A DNA stretch of 43,697 nt, taken from positions 1 to 43,697 of the IMG/VR virus record IMGVR_UViG_3300009152_000078; one strand, written 5' to 3'. Positions 21,061 to 27,960 of the stretch are shown here, in pieces. Positions within the stretch are counted from its first letter, which is position 1, and each line of letters opens with the position of its first letter. A program made the translations under genes and the position numbers. The stretch comes from a virus. Below the pieces are notes generated by a model. That model had not been told where the DNA came from. It saw nothing but the letters and a program-made list of their open reading frames with translations, and ran no database searches.

Positions 21061-21272
21061 TGGACACACTGAGTCTCAACATCGGTGATCAGGTTGAACT
21101 CCTTGTGCAGATATACCCACAAGAGCAGTGGGTGTACATCGGAGATGTCATGGACATCACTGACACATCAGTGGTGATCTTCACCGAGGACAGCCCGCAC
21201 CATGGCGAAGGTGAGTTCCGTGAAATTGAAGTGCCTTTCGCCAAGATCATTAAAGCAGAGGTGTTCGTATGA
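21060..21272 (+). CDS. Small beta-rich protein
   Basis: This 70-residue protein reads MDTLSLNIGDQVELLVQIYP, EQWVYIGDVMDITDTSVVIF and a C-terminal REIEVPFAKIIKAEVFV. Five alternating strands suggest an SH3-like or Sm-like barrel; this is fold inference only. It overlaps both neighbours (1 bp upstream, ATGA downstream). Confidence 0.55.
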   Translation: MDTLSLNIGDQVELLVQIYPQEQWVYIGDVMDITDTSVVIFTEDSPHHGEGEFREIEVPFAKIIKAEVFV

Positions 21273-21469
21273 AGAGCGTCATGGAACACTTCAAAACCGA
21301 GGGATCGGTGCCGACAGTGGTGATCATGTGTAATCATGACTTCAGACCAGCACCTGACCTACCTTCAGATGAGTGGAGGTGTGTCAAGTGCACTGAGAAT
21401 GGCTGGGACTCTCGGCAAACACAGTTCGCTCCATGCAATGGCAACTGCCGATGCGGAGGTGAGCAATGA
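21269..21469 (+). CDS. Small Cys-rich zinc-binding protein
   Basis: This 66-residue protein has CNHDFRPAPDLP (C-x-H), WRCVKCTENGWDSR (CxxC) and PCNGNCRCGGEQ (C-x3-C-x-C). Enough ligands are present for one or two zinc ions. It is coupled to both neighbours by ATGA overlaps (21269-21272 and 21466-21469). Possible nucleic acid or host protein binding; no family recognised. Confidence 0.6.
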   Translation: MKSVMEHFKTEGSVPTVVIMCNHDFRPAPDLPSDEWRCVKCTENGWDSRQTQFAPCNGNCRCGGEQ

Positions 21470-21732
21470 TCCGATTCGTTCAAATAGGGAGCGGGTACTA
21501 CACCGTTCGTAAGGACTTGGTGGAGTCGGGTCTCTTGATCCCCTCCGTCAATACCAACGAGTACTACGGGGTTGAAGAAGTAGCCAAACTCAAGCACATC
21601 GGCAATGTCAACGAGCAGTTTGAAGATGACTTCTCGGGTGGTTACATTAAGTTTCGTGCACCCGAGGGACACTTTGTGTTTCTCTACAGCATTGACTTAG
21701 ATTGGATTAAAGAGTCGTTAAACGAGTCCTGA
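21466..21732 (+). CDS. Hypothetical protein
   Basis: This 88-residue protein reads MIRFVQIGSGYYTVRKDLVE, SGLLIPSVNTNEYYGVEEVA and YIKFRAPEGHFVFLYSIDLD. Alternating strands suggest a compact beta fold with a terminal helix. It is the last gene of the packed operon that starts at module 10, and it ends 29 bp before module 11. No family recognised. Confidence 0.55.
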   Translation: MIRFVQIGSGYYTVRKDLVESGLLIPSVNTNEYYGVEEVAKLKHIGNVNEQFEDDFSGGYIKFRAPEGHFVFLYSIDLDWIKESLNES

Positions 21733-21761
21733 GAGGCTTGTACGAGCCAGTAATAGGGTGC

Positions 21762-21875
21762 CATCAGCCTCGGCTGGTGTCATCCCGTGGATGCTCTGCT
21801 CACTGATCGGGGTAGAGCATCCACGGGGTGAAGACACTGTGTCACACCCCTGAGTTAAAGAATCTGAGGAGGTTC
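21762..21875 (+). promoter_or_regulatory. Gene-start RNA module 11
   Basis: P1 CATCAGC-ctcg-GCTGGTG (21762-21779). P2 CCCGTGGATGCTCT/AGAGCATCCACGGG (from 21784, closing near 21826), a 14-bp perfect stem. P3 GGGGTG/CACCCC with an inner GACAC/GTGTC (about 21825-21850). P4 GAATCT[GAGG]AGGTTC (21860-21875). Confidence 0.7.
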
Positions 21876-21877
21876 AA

Positions 21878-22222
21878 ATGAATAAGACAGCAATAACAAT
21901 GTCAGTAGAGCAATGGGAAGAGAAGTACAAGCCCGTCATGAATCATCTTGACAAAGATGCATCGTGGGGGACATCAGATGAAAGTGGATATGAAGGTGGA
22001 GTCATGTACGAGACCTACGGAGCCGAGTACGACTACGTCATGAAGGTTGCCAGCGTCCAGCCACACAAGGTGTGGACATGGGTAGATGGTAATGATGGCT
22101 CATACATCGTTGATGGTTGGCACATGGTCAACCGCATCGGTTACTTCATTACAGCAATTCCATGTGAGTTTGATGAAGACATCACAATCAAAGTAGACAC
22201 CTATGGAGAAGGAGCAGAATAA
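21878..22222 (+). CDS. Hypothetical protein
   Basis: This 114-residue acidic protein starts MNKTAITMSVEQWEEKYKPV. It contains WGTSDESGYEGGVMYETYGA and VWTWVDGNDGSYIVDGWHMV, a beta-rich Trp/Tyr-containing region with WxWVDGxDGxYIVxGWHxVNRIGYF. The phrase resembles small actinophage proteins of unknown function. The ATG follows the module 11 SD hairpin by 2 nt. It overlaps the next gene by TAATG. Confidence 0.6.
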   Translation: MNKTAITMSVEQWEEKYKPVMNHLDKDASWGTSDESGYEGGVMYETYGAEYDYVMKVASVQPHKVWTWVDGNDGSYIVDGWHMVNRIGYFITAIPCEFDEDITIKVDTYGEGAE

Positions 22223-22773
22223 TGAGCGAAGACACAGAGAATAAGTGCTGTGAATGCGAGGAGATCGTGGACGCCGAAGGTGACTTCGGATGGAGCACCG
22301 TCAAAGAGGATTACCTCTGCTGGGGTTGCTACGAGTCAGATCAGAATCATTCTTCAACTGTGCAACTTGTGGATGACGGCGTAGTACGCAAGTACTACAT
22401 CGGAGATCATATTCGCATGGATGAATACGGCGATGACATGTACCGATCTAAAATCACAATCAATCGTGAGTACATCCACAGTGATGCGTGGCGTGGGCAC
22501 TATGAGACCACCATTGAAGGTTGGACAGACGTCATGAACGGCTGGACAACTGGGTCTTGGGGTGATCCCATCGCTGATCGTAAAGCAACATTCAACCAGT
22601 GGGCTGAATCAGTCCTTGTTGGTGATGTCATACCACCAGTGGCTGTAGCCATCGTGGCTGATCCCACGAGCAATGTGTTCAGCATGGGCATCTCGGTGCT
22701 CACACCTGAGCCAAAAGCATTCAAAGAATGGCTGGACACCGAGTTTGACGAACTCTACGAGGCTCTGTCATGA
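22222..22773 (+). CDS. Protein with N-terminal zinc ribbon
   Basis: This 183-residue protein starts with CCECEEIVDAEGDFGW and CWGCYESDQNH, two CxC/CxxC pairs ~23 residues apart that should hold zinc. The remainder is beta-rich (KYYIGDHIRMDEYGDDMY) and then alpha/beta (PPVAVAIVADPTS, SMGISVLTPEPKAFKEW, DTEFDELYEAL). It is coupled to the next gene by ATGA (22770-22773). No family recognised. Confidence 0.6.
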   Translation: MSEDTENKCCECEEIVDAEGDFGWSTVKEDYLCWGCYESDQNHSSTVQLVDDGVVRKYYIGDHIRMDEYGDDMYRSKITINREYIHSDAWRGHYETTIEGWTDVMNGWTTGSWGDPIADRKATFNQWAESVLVGDVIPPVAVAIVADPTSNVFSMGISVLTPEPKAFKEWLDTEFDELYEALS

Positions 22774-23024
22774 GTCGGCGTAGACCGTTAGGTGGGTGGA
22801 CACCGTGGGATGAGATAGATCAAGAACTCGCATTCTTTTGTGAAACTGGATGCGGTCGCTTATGGAATGAAACCGTAACCATGTACCCCGATGACACCGA
22901 AGGTGAAGCCACATGTACTTGTGGAGCCTTGGTGGCATCGGGTACCGACTACGCCGACTACCTGTGGCAACAAGAAGAAGCCAAAGAAGCACTCAGACAC
23001 CGAGAGATGGAGAACACGATATGA
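22770..23024 (+). CDS. Small zinc-ribbon protein
   Basis: This 84-residue protein starts MSRRRPLGGWTPWDEIDQEL. It carries FFCETGCGRLWNETV and EATCTCGALVASG, giving C-x3-C and C-x-C pairs about 20 residues apart. The C-terminus is a charged helix (YLWQQEEAKEALRHREME). It is coupled to the LysM gene by ATGA. Likely zinc-binding; role unknown. Confidence 0.6.
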   Translation: MSRRRPLGGWTPWDEIDQELAFFCETGCGRLWNETVTMYPDDTEGEATCTCGALVASGTDYADYLWQQEEAKEALRHREMENTI

Positions 23025-23311
23025 GAAACAACTATGAAGCCCTTAATCAAAGAGTCACACGAGGATTCATTACTCTGCTCGTAGTAGCAGGGGCATGCTT
23101 CGCCGTGTGGGCTTACCGTGACTACGACAAAAGGATGAACACCTACTCGTGTGACACGGAGCCAGTAATCGTCTATCAGGGTGACACCCTGTGGCAGATT
23201 GCCGTCCAGCATTGCTGGGGCAATATCTCCACAGCCGTGGATGACCTCGTAGATGAGTACGGGACGCTCTTACAAATTGGGCAGGTCATCAACCTCAAAA
23301 GTAAACCATAA
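23021..23311 (+). CDS. Membrane-anchored LysM protein
   Basis: This 96-residue protein starts MRNNYEALNQRVTRGFITLL, with one membrane span (GFITLLVVAGACFAVWAY, residues 15-32). A LysM domain follows (VIVYQGDTLWQIAVQHCWGN, then VDDLVDEYGTLLQIGQVINL). LysM binds peptidoglycan, so an N-in topology would place the domain in the wall zone. It could support lysis or alter the cell envelope. ATG 23021 is used; it overlaps the previous stop. It ends the rightward operon before the promoter at 23328. Confidence 0.8.
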   Translation: MRNNYEALNQRVTRGFITLLVVAGACFAVWAYRDYDKRMNTYSCDTEPVIVYQGDTLWQIAVQHCWGNISTAVDDLVDEYGTLLQIGQVINLKSKP

Positions 23312-23327
23312 ATAAATTAAATAAAAG

Positions 23328-23356
23328 TTGTGAATAGCAATACACGAAGGTAGATT
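23328..23356 (+). promoter_or_regulatory. Putative promoter for the DUF932-WhiB pair
   Basis: TTGTGA (23328-23333), 17-bp spacer, TAGATT (23351-23356), in a locally AT-rich gap. The predicted leader is ~45 nt and has AAGGAG 7 nt before the ATG 23408. This gene has no hairpin start module, unlike its neighbours. Confidence 0.5.
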
Positions 23357-23407
23357 TATCCTCGTGGTACGAATATCCAAACAAATCAAACTAACAAGGA
23401 GCATGAA

Positions 23408-24448
23408 ATGAGCAAAGAAACATACGAATACCTCAACTCGGGGAACATCCTCGTGGGGTTCACAGAGAAGCGTGGCGAGGCATGGTGGTCAAAGAAGGAA
23501 CTCCAGCATGGCGAGCCGAACCATTACACGGGAGCGATTCCTGTGTCCGATGTACGGCGCCGTCTCTTCCATTGGAAGGCAATTGAAGCACCAGTGTTCG
23601 TGCAAGTCCCTGACTTGAAGAGTGACACTGAAGGTGCCATGAAGTTCATCCCACAAGATGATCGCAAGGCAATCGTGCGCAACGACACCTACGAGACTCT
23701 CGGTCTCTTCAAGGACACCTACGCCATCCACCAATACGATGAATGGTTGCTGGACACCGTGTCCAACGTCATTGATGACAGCAACTTGCAGATCGGTTCT
23801 GCGGGCTTGCTCCGCAATGGTGGAGTCGCTTGGGTCAGCATTGAGATGCCTGAGAGCATCAGCACTTCGGCTGGCTTTGACTTCCGTCCACACTTGTTGG
23901 CAACAACGAGCCACAACGGCACTCTTGCCACCACCTTCAAACGGTGCATCACTGCGGTAGTTTGTGATAACACGCTTGCTGGAGCGCTCTCCGAGGACGG
24001 TAGCCAGTTCAAGACACGCCACAGCAAGAACAGCAACGGTCGTGTGCAGAGCATCCGTGACGCCCTCGGCATCATTCACACCATGGCAGAGGACTTCAGC
24101 GCCGAGATTGAGCGTCTGTCCAGCATGGTTGTTACTGCATCAGAGTGGGACGCCATTGTAGAGCGCCTCATGCCAACTGTTGTGGGCACCGATGCACGAC
24201 CACAGTCGGTCAGCCGTGCTCAGAACAAGCAAGAAGCCGTACGACACCTGTACAAATACGATCCACGGGTGGCACCATGGATCGGAACGGGTCTCGGTGT
24301 GTTGCAGGCATTCAACACCTACCAGCAACACTATGTAGGCAAGATGGAGAGCCGTGTTGAGCGCAATGCACTCAATGCACTCAATGGCAAGGGCGATGAG
24401 TTTGATCGCCAAGTCATCCGTACGCTCCACGATGTGGTGATGGCATAA
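23408..24448 (+). CDS. DUF932 family phage/plasmid-like protein
   Basis: This 346-residue protein belongs to the DUF932 (phage/plasmid-like TIGR03299) family. Seen: WKAIEAPVFVQVP, AIVRNDTYETLGLFKDTYAIHQYDEW, GGVAWVSIEMPE, FRPHLLATTSHNGTLATTFK and RCITAVVCDNTLAGAL. These are the usual conserved blocks in the usual order, and the length is typical. Such proteins are common on plasmids and phages and may assist DNA replication or maintenance, but the activity is unknown. The stop overlaps the WhiB start (TAATG). Confidence 0.85.
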   Translation: MSKETYEYLNSGNILVGFTEKRGEAWWSKKELQHGEPNHYTGAIPVSDVRRRLFHWKAIEAPVFVQVPDLKSDTEGAMKFIPQDDRKAIVRNDTYETLGLFKDTYAIHQYDEWLLDTVSNVIDDSNLQIGSAGLLRNGGVAWVSIEMPESISTSAGFDFRPHLLATTSHNGTLATTFKRCITAVVCDNTLAGALSEDGSQFKTRHSKNSNGRVQSIRDALGIIHTMAEDFSAEIERLSSMVVTASEWDAIVERLMPTVVGTDARPQSVSRAQNKQEAVRHLYKYDPRVAPWIGTGLGVLQAFNTYQQHYVGKMESRVERNALNALNGKGDEFDRQVIRTLHDVVMA

Positions 24449-24801
24449 TGTCCGAGGTAGCAGTGGGGGAGCAATCCCCCACTAACACCTTGCCTGACTC
24501 TTGGTGGCGTTCAGACACTCTTGGGTTGAAGTTCCCTGAAGTAGGTGACTGGAGAGAGTTCGCTCTCTGTCGTAAAGAAGGCACCGACAAATGGTTTGCT
24601 GGGCTTTACGAACGCAGGACTAAGACTGTCATAGAAGCACAGAAGCAAGCCAAAGAGATATGCAAAGGCTGTCCTGTGCAGATCCAGTGCCTTCGTTTTG
24701 CCATCAAGAACGACATCCAGTATGGAATATGGGGTGGCAAGAGCATGACATCCATGACCACTGAGCAACGAACGAAACTAAAGGATACTTTCAATAAATG
24801 A
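24448..24801 (+). CDS. whiB: WhiB-like iron-sulfur transcription regulator 1
   Basis: This 117-residue protein has the WhiB cluster ligands: ALCRKEG, then ICKGCPVQIQC (C, CxxC, C-x5-C). The G(I/V)WGG turn follows (YGIWGGKS) and a basic tail. WhiB proteins occur only in actinobacteria and their phages, bind a 4Fe-4S cluster and act with the main sigma factor. Phage copies can repress host whiB genes or alter septation and superinfection. It is coupled to the DUF932 gene. Its 3' end overlaps the convergent glycosyltransferase by 24 bp. Confidence 0.9.
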   Translation: MSEVAVGEQSPTNTLPDSWWRSDTLGLKFPEVGDWREFALCRKEGTDKWFAGLYERRTKTVIEAQKQAKEICKGCPVQIQCLRFAIKNDIQYGIWGGKSMTSMTTEQRTKLKDTFNK

Positions 24802-25842
24802 GTTGAGGCGGTGTGTGCCGAGTTCAATGTCTCGTGCCCACACCGCTTCTCTTAAGGCTTCACCTTCATACGCTCGCCTAGCAGGGTCACGAAGATCCGC
24901 TAGATGCTTGAGCCACTGCTGAGGTTTACTCGCAGTCCTACCAATCCCCCACTTTTTACGCAACCCCTCGTACGCCGACAACGAGGAAGCAATCCATGGA
25001 ATGCCCGAGGCAGAGTACTCAAGAAGTTTGATGTCGCTCTTAGCGTGGTTAAATGGCGTGTCCCGCAATGGTGCAACACCGACATCCATGTTGAGCAGTA
25101 ATGGGTACTGAACAGCATCAACGGCTGGCAGGACACTCACCTGATCATCATGTAACCCCAACTTGCTGGCAACAGTATTTGCGTGAGCGTAGTGACCGCT
25201 ATGTTGAAACTTGATGTCACCTGAAACAATGAGCGGGTTCACAACACCTTTTAGGATCTCTAGGTCTCCTGAGCGATGGCTCGTGGCACCAACCCACCCG
25301 ACTACAGGTACAGAACTATCCGTGTGAATATGTGGAGTAAAGCGATTGACTTCCACCGTATTCTCCAATATAACTATTGGACAACGAACCCATGACTTGA
25401 TGCGATCAGCAAGGTAGGGAGTAGACACGGTCACGGCTGTACTAGAAGCAAGCACGGCTTTATAATGATTACGATTCTCTTTGGGGTTGGACTTTGGGTG
25501 AGAAGAGATAAATGCGTCATTGGATGGGTCAAGACCCCAGTACCAATCGTCTAGATCATTCACAATGACCTGCCCATATTGACGTGCCTTAAGAATGTGC
25601 TCGGGAAGATTCTCATGCATTAAGCGTTGCATAAAGACCCAATCAACATCTACCAAGTTGTCGTGTTCGTCTCTGATAAAGAAGTGATCGGTCTTCCATG
25701 TGAGTACACCGACAACTACTTCGTAGTCAATGCGCCCGATGTACTGACCATACCGTGCCCAGCCCGAACCTCCCCAATGGTGTTCACCATCTGCGGACTT
25801 CTGAGCGGACAGGAAGTCACCACTGGCAACCCCGATCCTCAT
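24778..25842 (-). CDS. Glycosyltransferase, GT-B fold
   Basis: This 354-residue protein has HHWGGSGWARYGQYI near the N-terminus, VVGWVGATSHRSGDLEIL in the middle and, in the C-terminal domain, VGVAPLRDTPFNHAKSDIKL followed by LEYSASGIPWIAS. The last block is the GT4-type nucleotide-sugar-binding motif (E-x-x-A-x-G-x-P). It could glycosylate phage DNA bases, virion proteins or host surface glycans; the sequence does not say which. The start overlaps a zinc-knuckle gene by ATGA. It is the first of the leftward-reading block's distal genes. Confidence 0.85.
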   Translation of the reverse strand: MRIGVASGDFLSAQKSADGEHHWGGSGWARYGQYIGRIDYEVVVGVLTWKTDHFFIRDEHDNLVDVDWVFMQRLMHENLPEHILKARQYGQVIVNDLDDWYWGLDPSNDAFISSHPKSNPKENRNHYKAVLASSTAVTVSTPYLADRIKSWVRCPIVILENTVEVNRFTPHIHTDSSVPVVGWVGATSHRSGDLEILKGVVNPLIVSGDIKFQHSGHYAHANTVASKLGLHDDQVSVLPAVDAVQYPLLLNMDVGVAPLRDTPFNHAKSDIKLLEYSASGIPWIASSLSAYEGLRKKWGIGRTASKPQQWLKHLADLRDPARRAYEGEALREAVWARDIELGTHRLNSFIESIL

Positions 25843-25985
25843 TGGACTTCCGTAAACTCAACTGAGCGGTTCGCCTGCTTCTTGCAGACATGAACAGGGG
25901 GTACTGAAGGGTTTACAAAGAGGGTGAGTTCATCACCGCAGGTGTCACACTTATAGTTTCGTTTGATCTTCTTGTCCGTACTCAT
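25839..25985 (-). CDS. Small zinc-knuckle protein
   Basis: A 48-residue frame reading MSTDKKIKRNYKCDTCGDEL, then TLFVNPSVPPVHVCKKQANR. CxxC plus HVC could form a C2HC knuckle. The start overlaps the excisionase-like gene (ATGA, 25982-25985) and the end overlaps the glycosyltransferase start (ATGA, 25839-25842). Position inside a coupled operon supports it being a real gene. Confidence 0.65.
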   Translation of the reverse strand: MSTDKKIKRNYKCDTCGDELTLFVNPSVPPVHVCKKQANRSVEFTEVQ

Positions 25986-26188
25986 TGTGTGACCTTCCAT
26001 GGACGCCATTCCTTTAGAAATACTATGACTTCTCGTTTATCCCAAATAGGTGAGGAGGCAAGGTTAGCAATGGGCTGTGGGAACTTCTTGTTCTTGCGTA
26101 GGGCGTGAATACGCTGTTTGCTAACACCGAGAACAACAGCGAGTTCGCTGGTGCCCAAGAGGTGCTCAGGTTGTAGGTTTGTTGTCAT
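25982..26188 (-). CDS. AlpA/excisionase-type helix-turn-helix protein
   Basis: This 68-residue protein has GTSELAVVLGVSKQRIHALR followed by KNKKFPQPIANLASSPIWDK. That is the MerR-like winged helix of the AlpA/Xis class: helix-turn-helix, then FP-x-P and a W-x-x-x-(D/E) wing. Such proteins regulate transcription or assist excision; no integrase is visible here, so regulation is more likely. It has a leaderless promoter with good -35 and -10 boxes. Confidence 0.75.
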   Translation of the reverse strand: MTTNLQPEHLLGTSELAVVLGVSKQRIHALRKNKKFPQPIANLASSPIWDKREVIVFLKEWRPWKVTQ

Positions 26189-26194
26189 GGGTAC

Positions 26195-26223
26195 ATCCTA
26201 CAGGTTTGTGTACGATGTGTCTA
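26195..26223 (-). promoter_or_regulatory. Leaderless promoter with good -35
   Basis: Minus strand: TAGACA (26223-26218), 17-bp spacer, TAGGAT (26200-26195), then 6 nt to ATG 26188. It is the most complete example of the -10/6-nt/start arrangement. Confidence 0.6.
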
Positions 26224-26230
26224 CTACCCT

Positions 26231-26728
26231 TTAAAGGCTCCAGTGACCGAGTCCACCATTGTCATAAAGGTACTTGGCAACCGACAGGTTGCAATCAACA
26301 TCAAAGAGTCCTTTAATGTCGGTACCGCAGATTTTGCGAGTGATCGTCTTCCAACTGGAGTTGATCTGTACGAGTCCGAGGTCTTGTGAGCCGTTGCTGT
26401 TCTTATAACGATTCCATGCTTCGGGATTACAACGACTTTCCCTAAAGGCGATGTATGAGAAAGCCTGCACGGGTAGTCCGTATTCACGAAACTTGGCTTC
26501 CCACTTGGGGCACCGTTGTGTGTGATCGGTTGATATTCCTGCTGGAACTACCTCAGGCAATGTAGAGGTGGTACTCGTAGTGCTCGGTGGCAGTATGAGG
26601 AATGGTGTTACGTCAATAAAGGTAATCTTTGCTACTTCGGGCGTTGGTTCTTTTGGTGCTAACCCCAACAGCATTGTGATGATGGAGGTAAAGGTAAGTC
26701 CAATAATAACTAGCGTGCGATCTAACAA
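26231..26728 (-). CDS. Membrane-anchored lysozyme / transglycosylase-like protein
   Basis: The protein has an N-terminal membrane segment (TLVIIGLTFTSIITMLLG), a Thr/Ser-Pro linker (STTSTTSTLPE) and a lysozyme-like domain. That domain shows FSYIAFRESRCNPEAWN (catalytic Glu in RES), QDLGLVQINSSWKTIT and ICG...DVDCNLSVAKYLYDNGG. This matches SLT/lytic transglycosylase or resuscitation-type lysozymes that cut peptidoglycan. TTG 26728 is preferred because AAGGAG lies 7 nt before it; a GTG at 26767 lies inside a terminator hairpin. It could be the endolysin or an entry/egress helper. The holin-like gene is distant. Confidence 0.75.
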   Translation of the reverse strand: MLDRTLVIIGLTFTSIITMLLGLAPKEPTPEVAKITFIDVTPFLILPPSTTSTTSTLPEVVPAGISTDHTQRCPKWEAKFREYGLPVQAFSYIAFRESRCNPEAWNRYKNSNGSQDLGLVQINSSWKTITRKICGTDIKGLFDVDCNLSVAKYLYDNGGLGHWSL

Positions 26729-26758
26729 TAGTCTCTCCTTGATAGGCGGATAAAGCAA

Positions 26759-26796
26759 AACGCCCACAGTATTCTGTGAAGAACTCTATGGGCGTT
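26759..26796 (-). terminator. Terminator downstream of the WhiB 2 gene
   Basis: The 8-bp stem AACGCCCA/TGGGCGTT closes a loop that holds CACAG-AATA-CTGTG. On the minus strand it is followed by TTGCTTTA. It lies between the WhiB gene (ends 26817) and the lysozyme gene. Confidence 0.55.
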
Positions 26797-26816
26797 ACCC
26801 TTCTAGTTTACCTGCG

Positions 26817-27233
26817 TTAAGAGGGAATCAACCTAAACTTAAGCATCTCCAAGTCAATCGGGGTTGTCCCCATTTTAGGGATCTCCTCAATATTTATTTT
26901 ATTAATCTCTTTTGACTCAGCATCCACACATTCTGTACACCTGCAACTCTGTCTGTACCGCATCCATGTTCCATGCGGACGCAAGACGCTTGCCTTCGGG
27001 TGTTCAACTACTAATGCGGTGCGCTCTTGTGGTGTGAGTCCTCCCCACATGCCCCACTTCTCTTCAAGACCATCGTCTAAGCATTCTTTCCAGACGGGGC
27101 ACTGTCTACACACAACACGAGATACAAGATAATAGTTCTCGGGGACATCTGTGTCTAGTGGTGGGTACCATAAGTCAATGTGACGATCTTTGCAGAGCGC
27201 TTGCTCTCTCCAATCATCTTCAAACTGAGGCAA
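26817..27233 (-). CDS. whiB: WhiB-like iron-sulfur transcription regulator 2
   Basis: This 138-residue protein has ALCKDRHIDLWYP, VVCRQCPVWKECLDDG and GMWGGLTPQERTAL, giving the four Cys ligands and the GxWGG turn. A second Cys pair in a C-terminal extension (YRQSCRCTECVDAES) is typical of some phage and actinobacterial versions. The start is TTG 27233, overlapping the upstream stop; no ATG gives a full domain. The two WhiB genes differ in order and tail and are not recent duplicates. Terminator follows. Confidence 0.9.
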   Translation of the reverse strand: MPQFEDDWREQALCKDRHIDLWYPPLDTDVPENYYLVSRVVCRQCPVWKECLDDGLEEKWGMWGGLTPQERTALVVEHPKASVLRPHGTWMRYRQSCRCTECVDAESKEINKINIEEIPKMGTTPIDLEMLKFRLIPS

Positions 27234-27638
27234 TTAGAAATCGGCTGACGGTGAGGCGTCATTGATGCGGTTATCTCGCATCGGACGGATAGCGGACTCA
27301 ACTGCTTTATAAATAGTTGTACTCATCTGTTCTATTTGATGCAACAACTTACTAACTTCACCTTTAAGTTTCTCGTTGACTACAACAAGTTGAAGCACTT
27401 GATCCCAATTGTCTAGGAGCACCTCAGCCATGGACAATTCTGCCTTGTCTGCAAACTCAGCAATGGTGGGTGCTCTATCTTGCACCAGCATCTGCGGAAT
27501 AGCACTCAAAGCGTTGCTAAGGCGCTGGCGCTCTCGCTCCAGTTCTATGTCCATCATGCCCATACGGCGGGCGTGACGTGAGTCTTCTGCTTTCTTCTCT
27601 TCAAGCCATTCGGTGTAAGCGTTATAGTTGTGTTGCAT
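27234..27638 (-). CDS. Coiled-coil hypothetical protein
   Basis: The 134 residues from ATG 27638 (MQHNYNAYTEWLEEKKAEDS) include a charged helix (RHARRMGMMDIELERERQRL) and a second long helix (QVLQLVVVNEKLKGEVSKLL). Heptad-like spacing suggests a coiled coil. GAGGAGG about 11 nt upstream supports this start over a longer frame beginning at 27692. It overlaps the DUF6378 gene by 17 bp. Function unknown. Confidence 0.55.
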   Translation of the reverse strand: MQHNYNAYTEWLEEKKAEDSRHARRMGMMDIELERERQRLSNALSAIPQMLVQDRAPTIAEFADKAELSMAEVLLDNWDQVLQLVVVNEKLKGEVSKLLHQIEQMSTTIYKAVESAIRPMRDNRINDASPSADF

Positions 27639-27960
27639 CAGGCAAGCCCTCCTCACGAACGACACAGTCCCAACCACAAGCGCTGTAGCCAATGCTGTCT
27701 GTCCAATGGTCTCGCTTCTCAGGACTCCATGAAAGACGTGATGTCTTTAGGAGCATCATCATGATGGCAACGTCATGTGGTTTTAGACTGAACTCTTGAC
27801 GGCGGTCAATGACACGGCGCAAGTAAGTTGTCCAGAAGTCTGCTGTTGTAGAGAAGTCATCAATGGGGTCACCGTAACTGTCATTACGTTCACCATTAAT
27901 AAGCATGTCTGCTTCAGTGAGCACGTCAGTGCGGTTGTTGAATACGGGTGGCTTCATCAT
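27622..27960 (-). CDS. DUF6378 family protein
   Basis: This 112-residue protein has the signature NGERNDSYGDPIDDFSTTAD, then KPHDVAIMMMLLKTSRLSWS and DHWTDSIGYSACGWD. This compact helical family occurs in many phages near nucleotide-metabolism genes. The ERNDxYGDPxxNF motif resembles the acidic helices of MazG-type pyrophosphatases (loose inference). It overlaps the HAD nucleotidase by ATGA, so both may tune nucleotide pools. Confidence 0.75.
   Translation of the reverse strand: MMKPPVFNNRTDVLTEADMLINGERNDSYGDPIDDFSTTADFWTTYLRRVIDRRQEFSLKPHDVAIMMMLLKTSRLSWSPEKRDHWTDSIGYSACGWDCVVREEGLPDATQL

Noticed and set aside
12696-21875. Intergenic hairpins read as rho-independent terminators
   Set aside because: None is followed by a U-tract and each leads directly into a Shine-Dalgarno. 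Their fixed order relative to the start codon argues for a leader element.
12696-21875. CRISPR array
   Set aside because: The repeats are irregularly spaced by whole genes, differ in sequence and lack spacers. The Cas4-like gene is a phage recombination nuclease.
25982-26188. Excisionase as proof of a temperate phage
   Set aside because: No integrase, attachment site or repressor-operator system is visible, and AlpA-type proteins also act as plain regulators.
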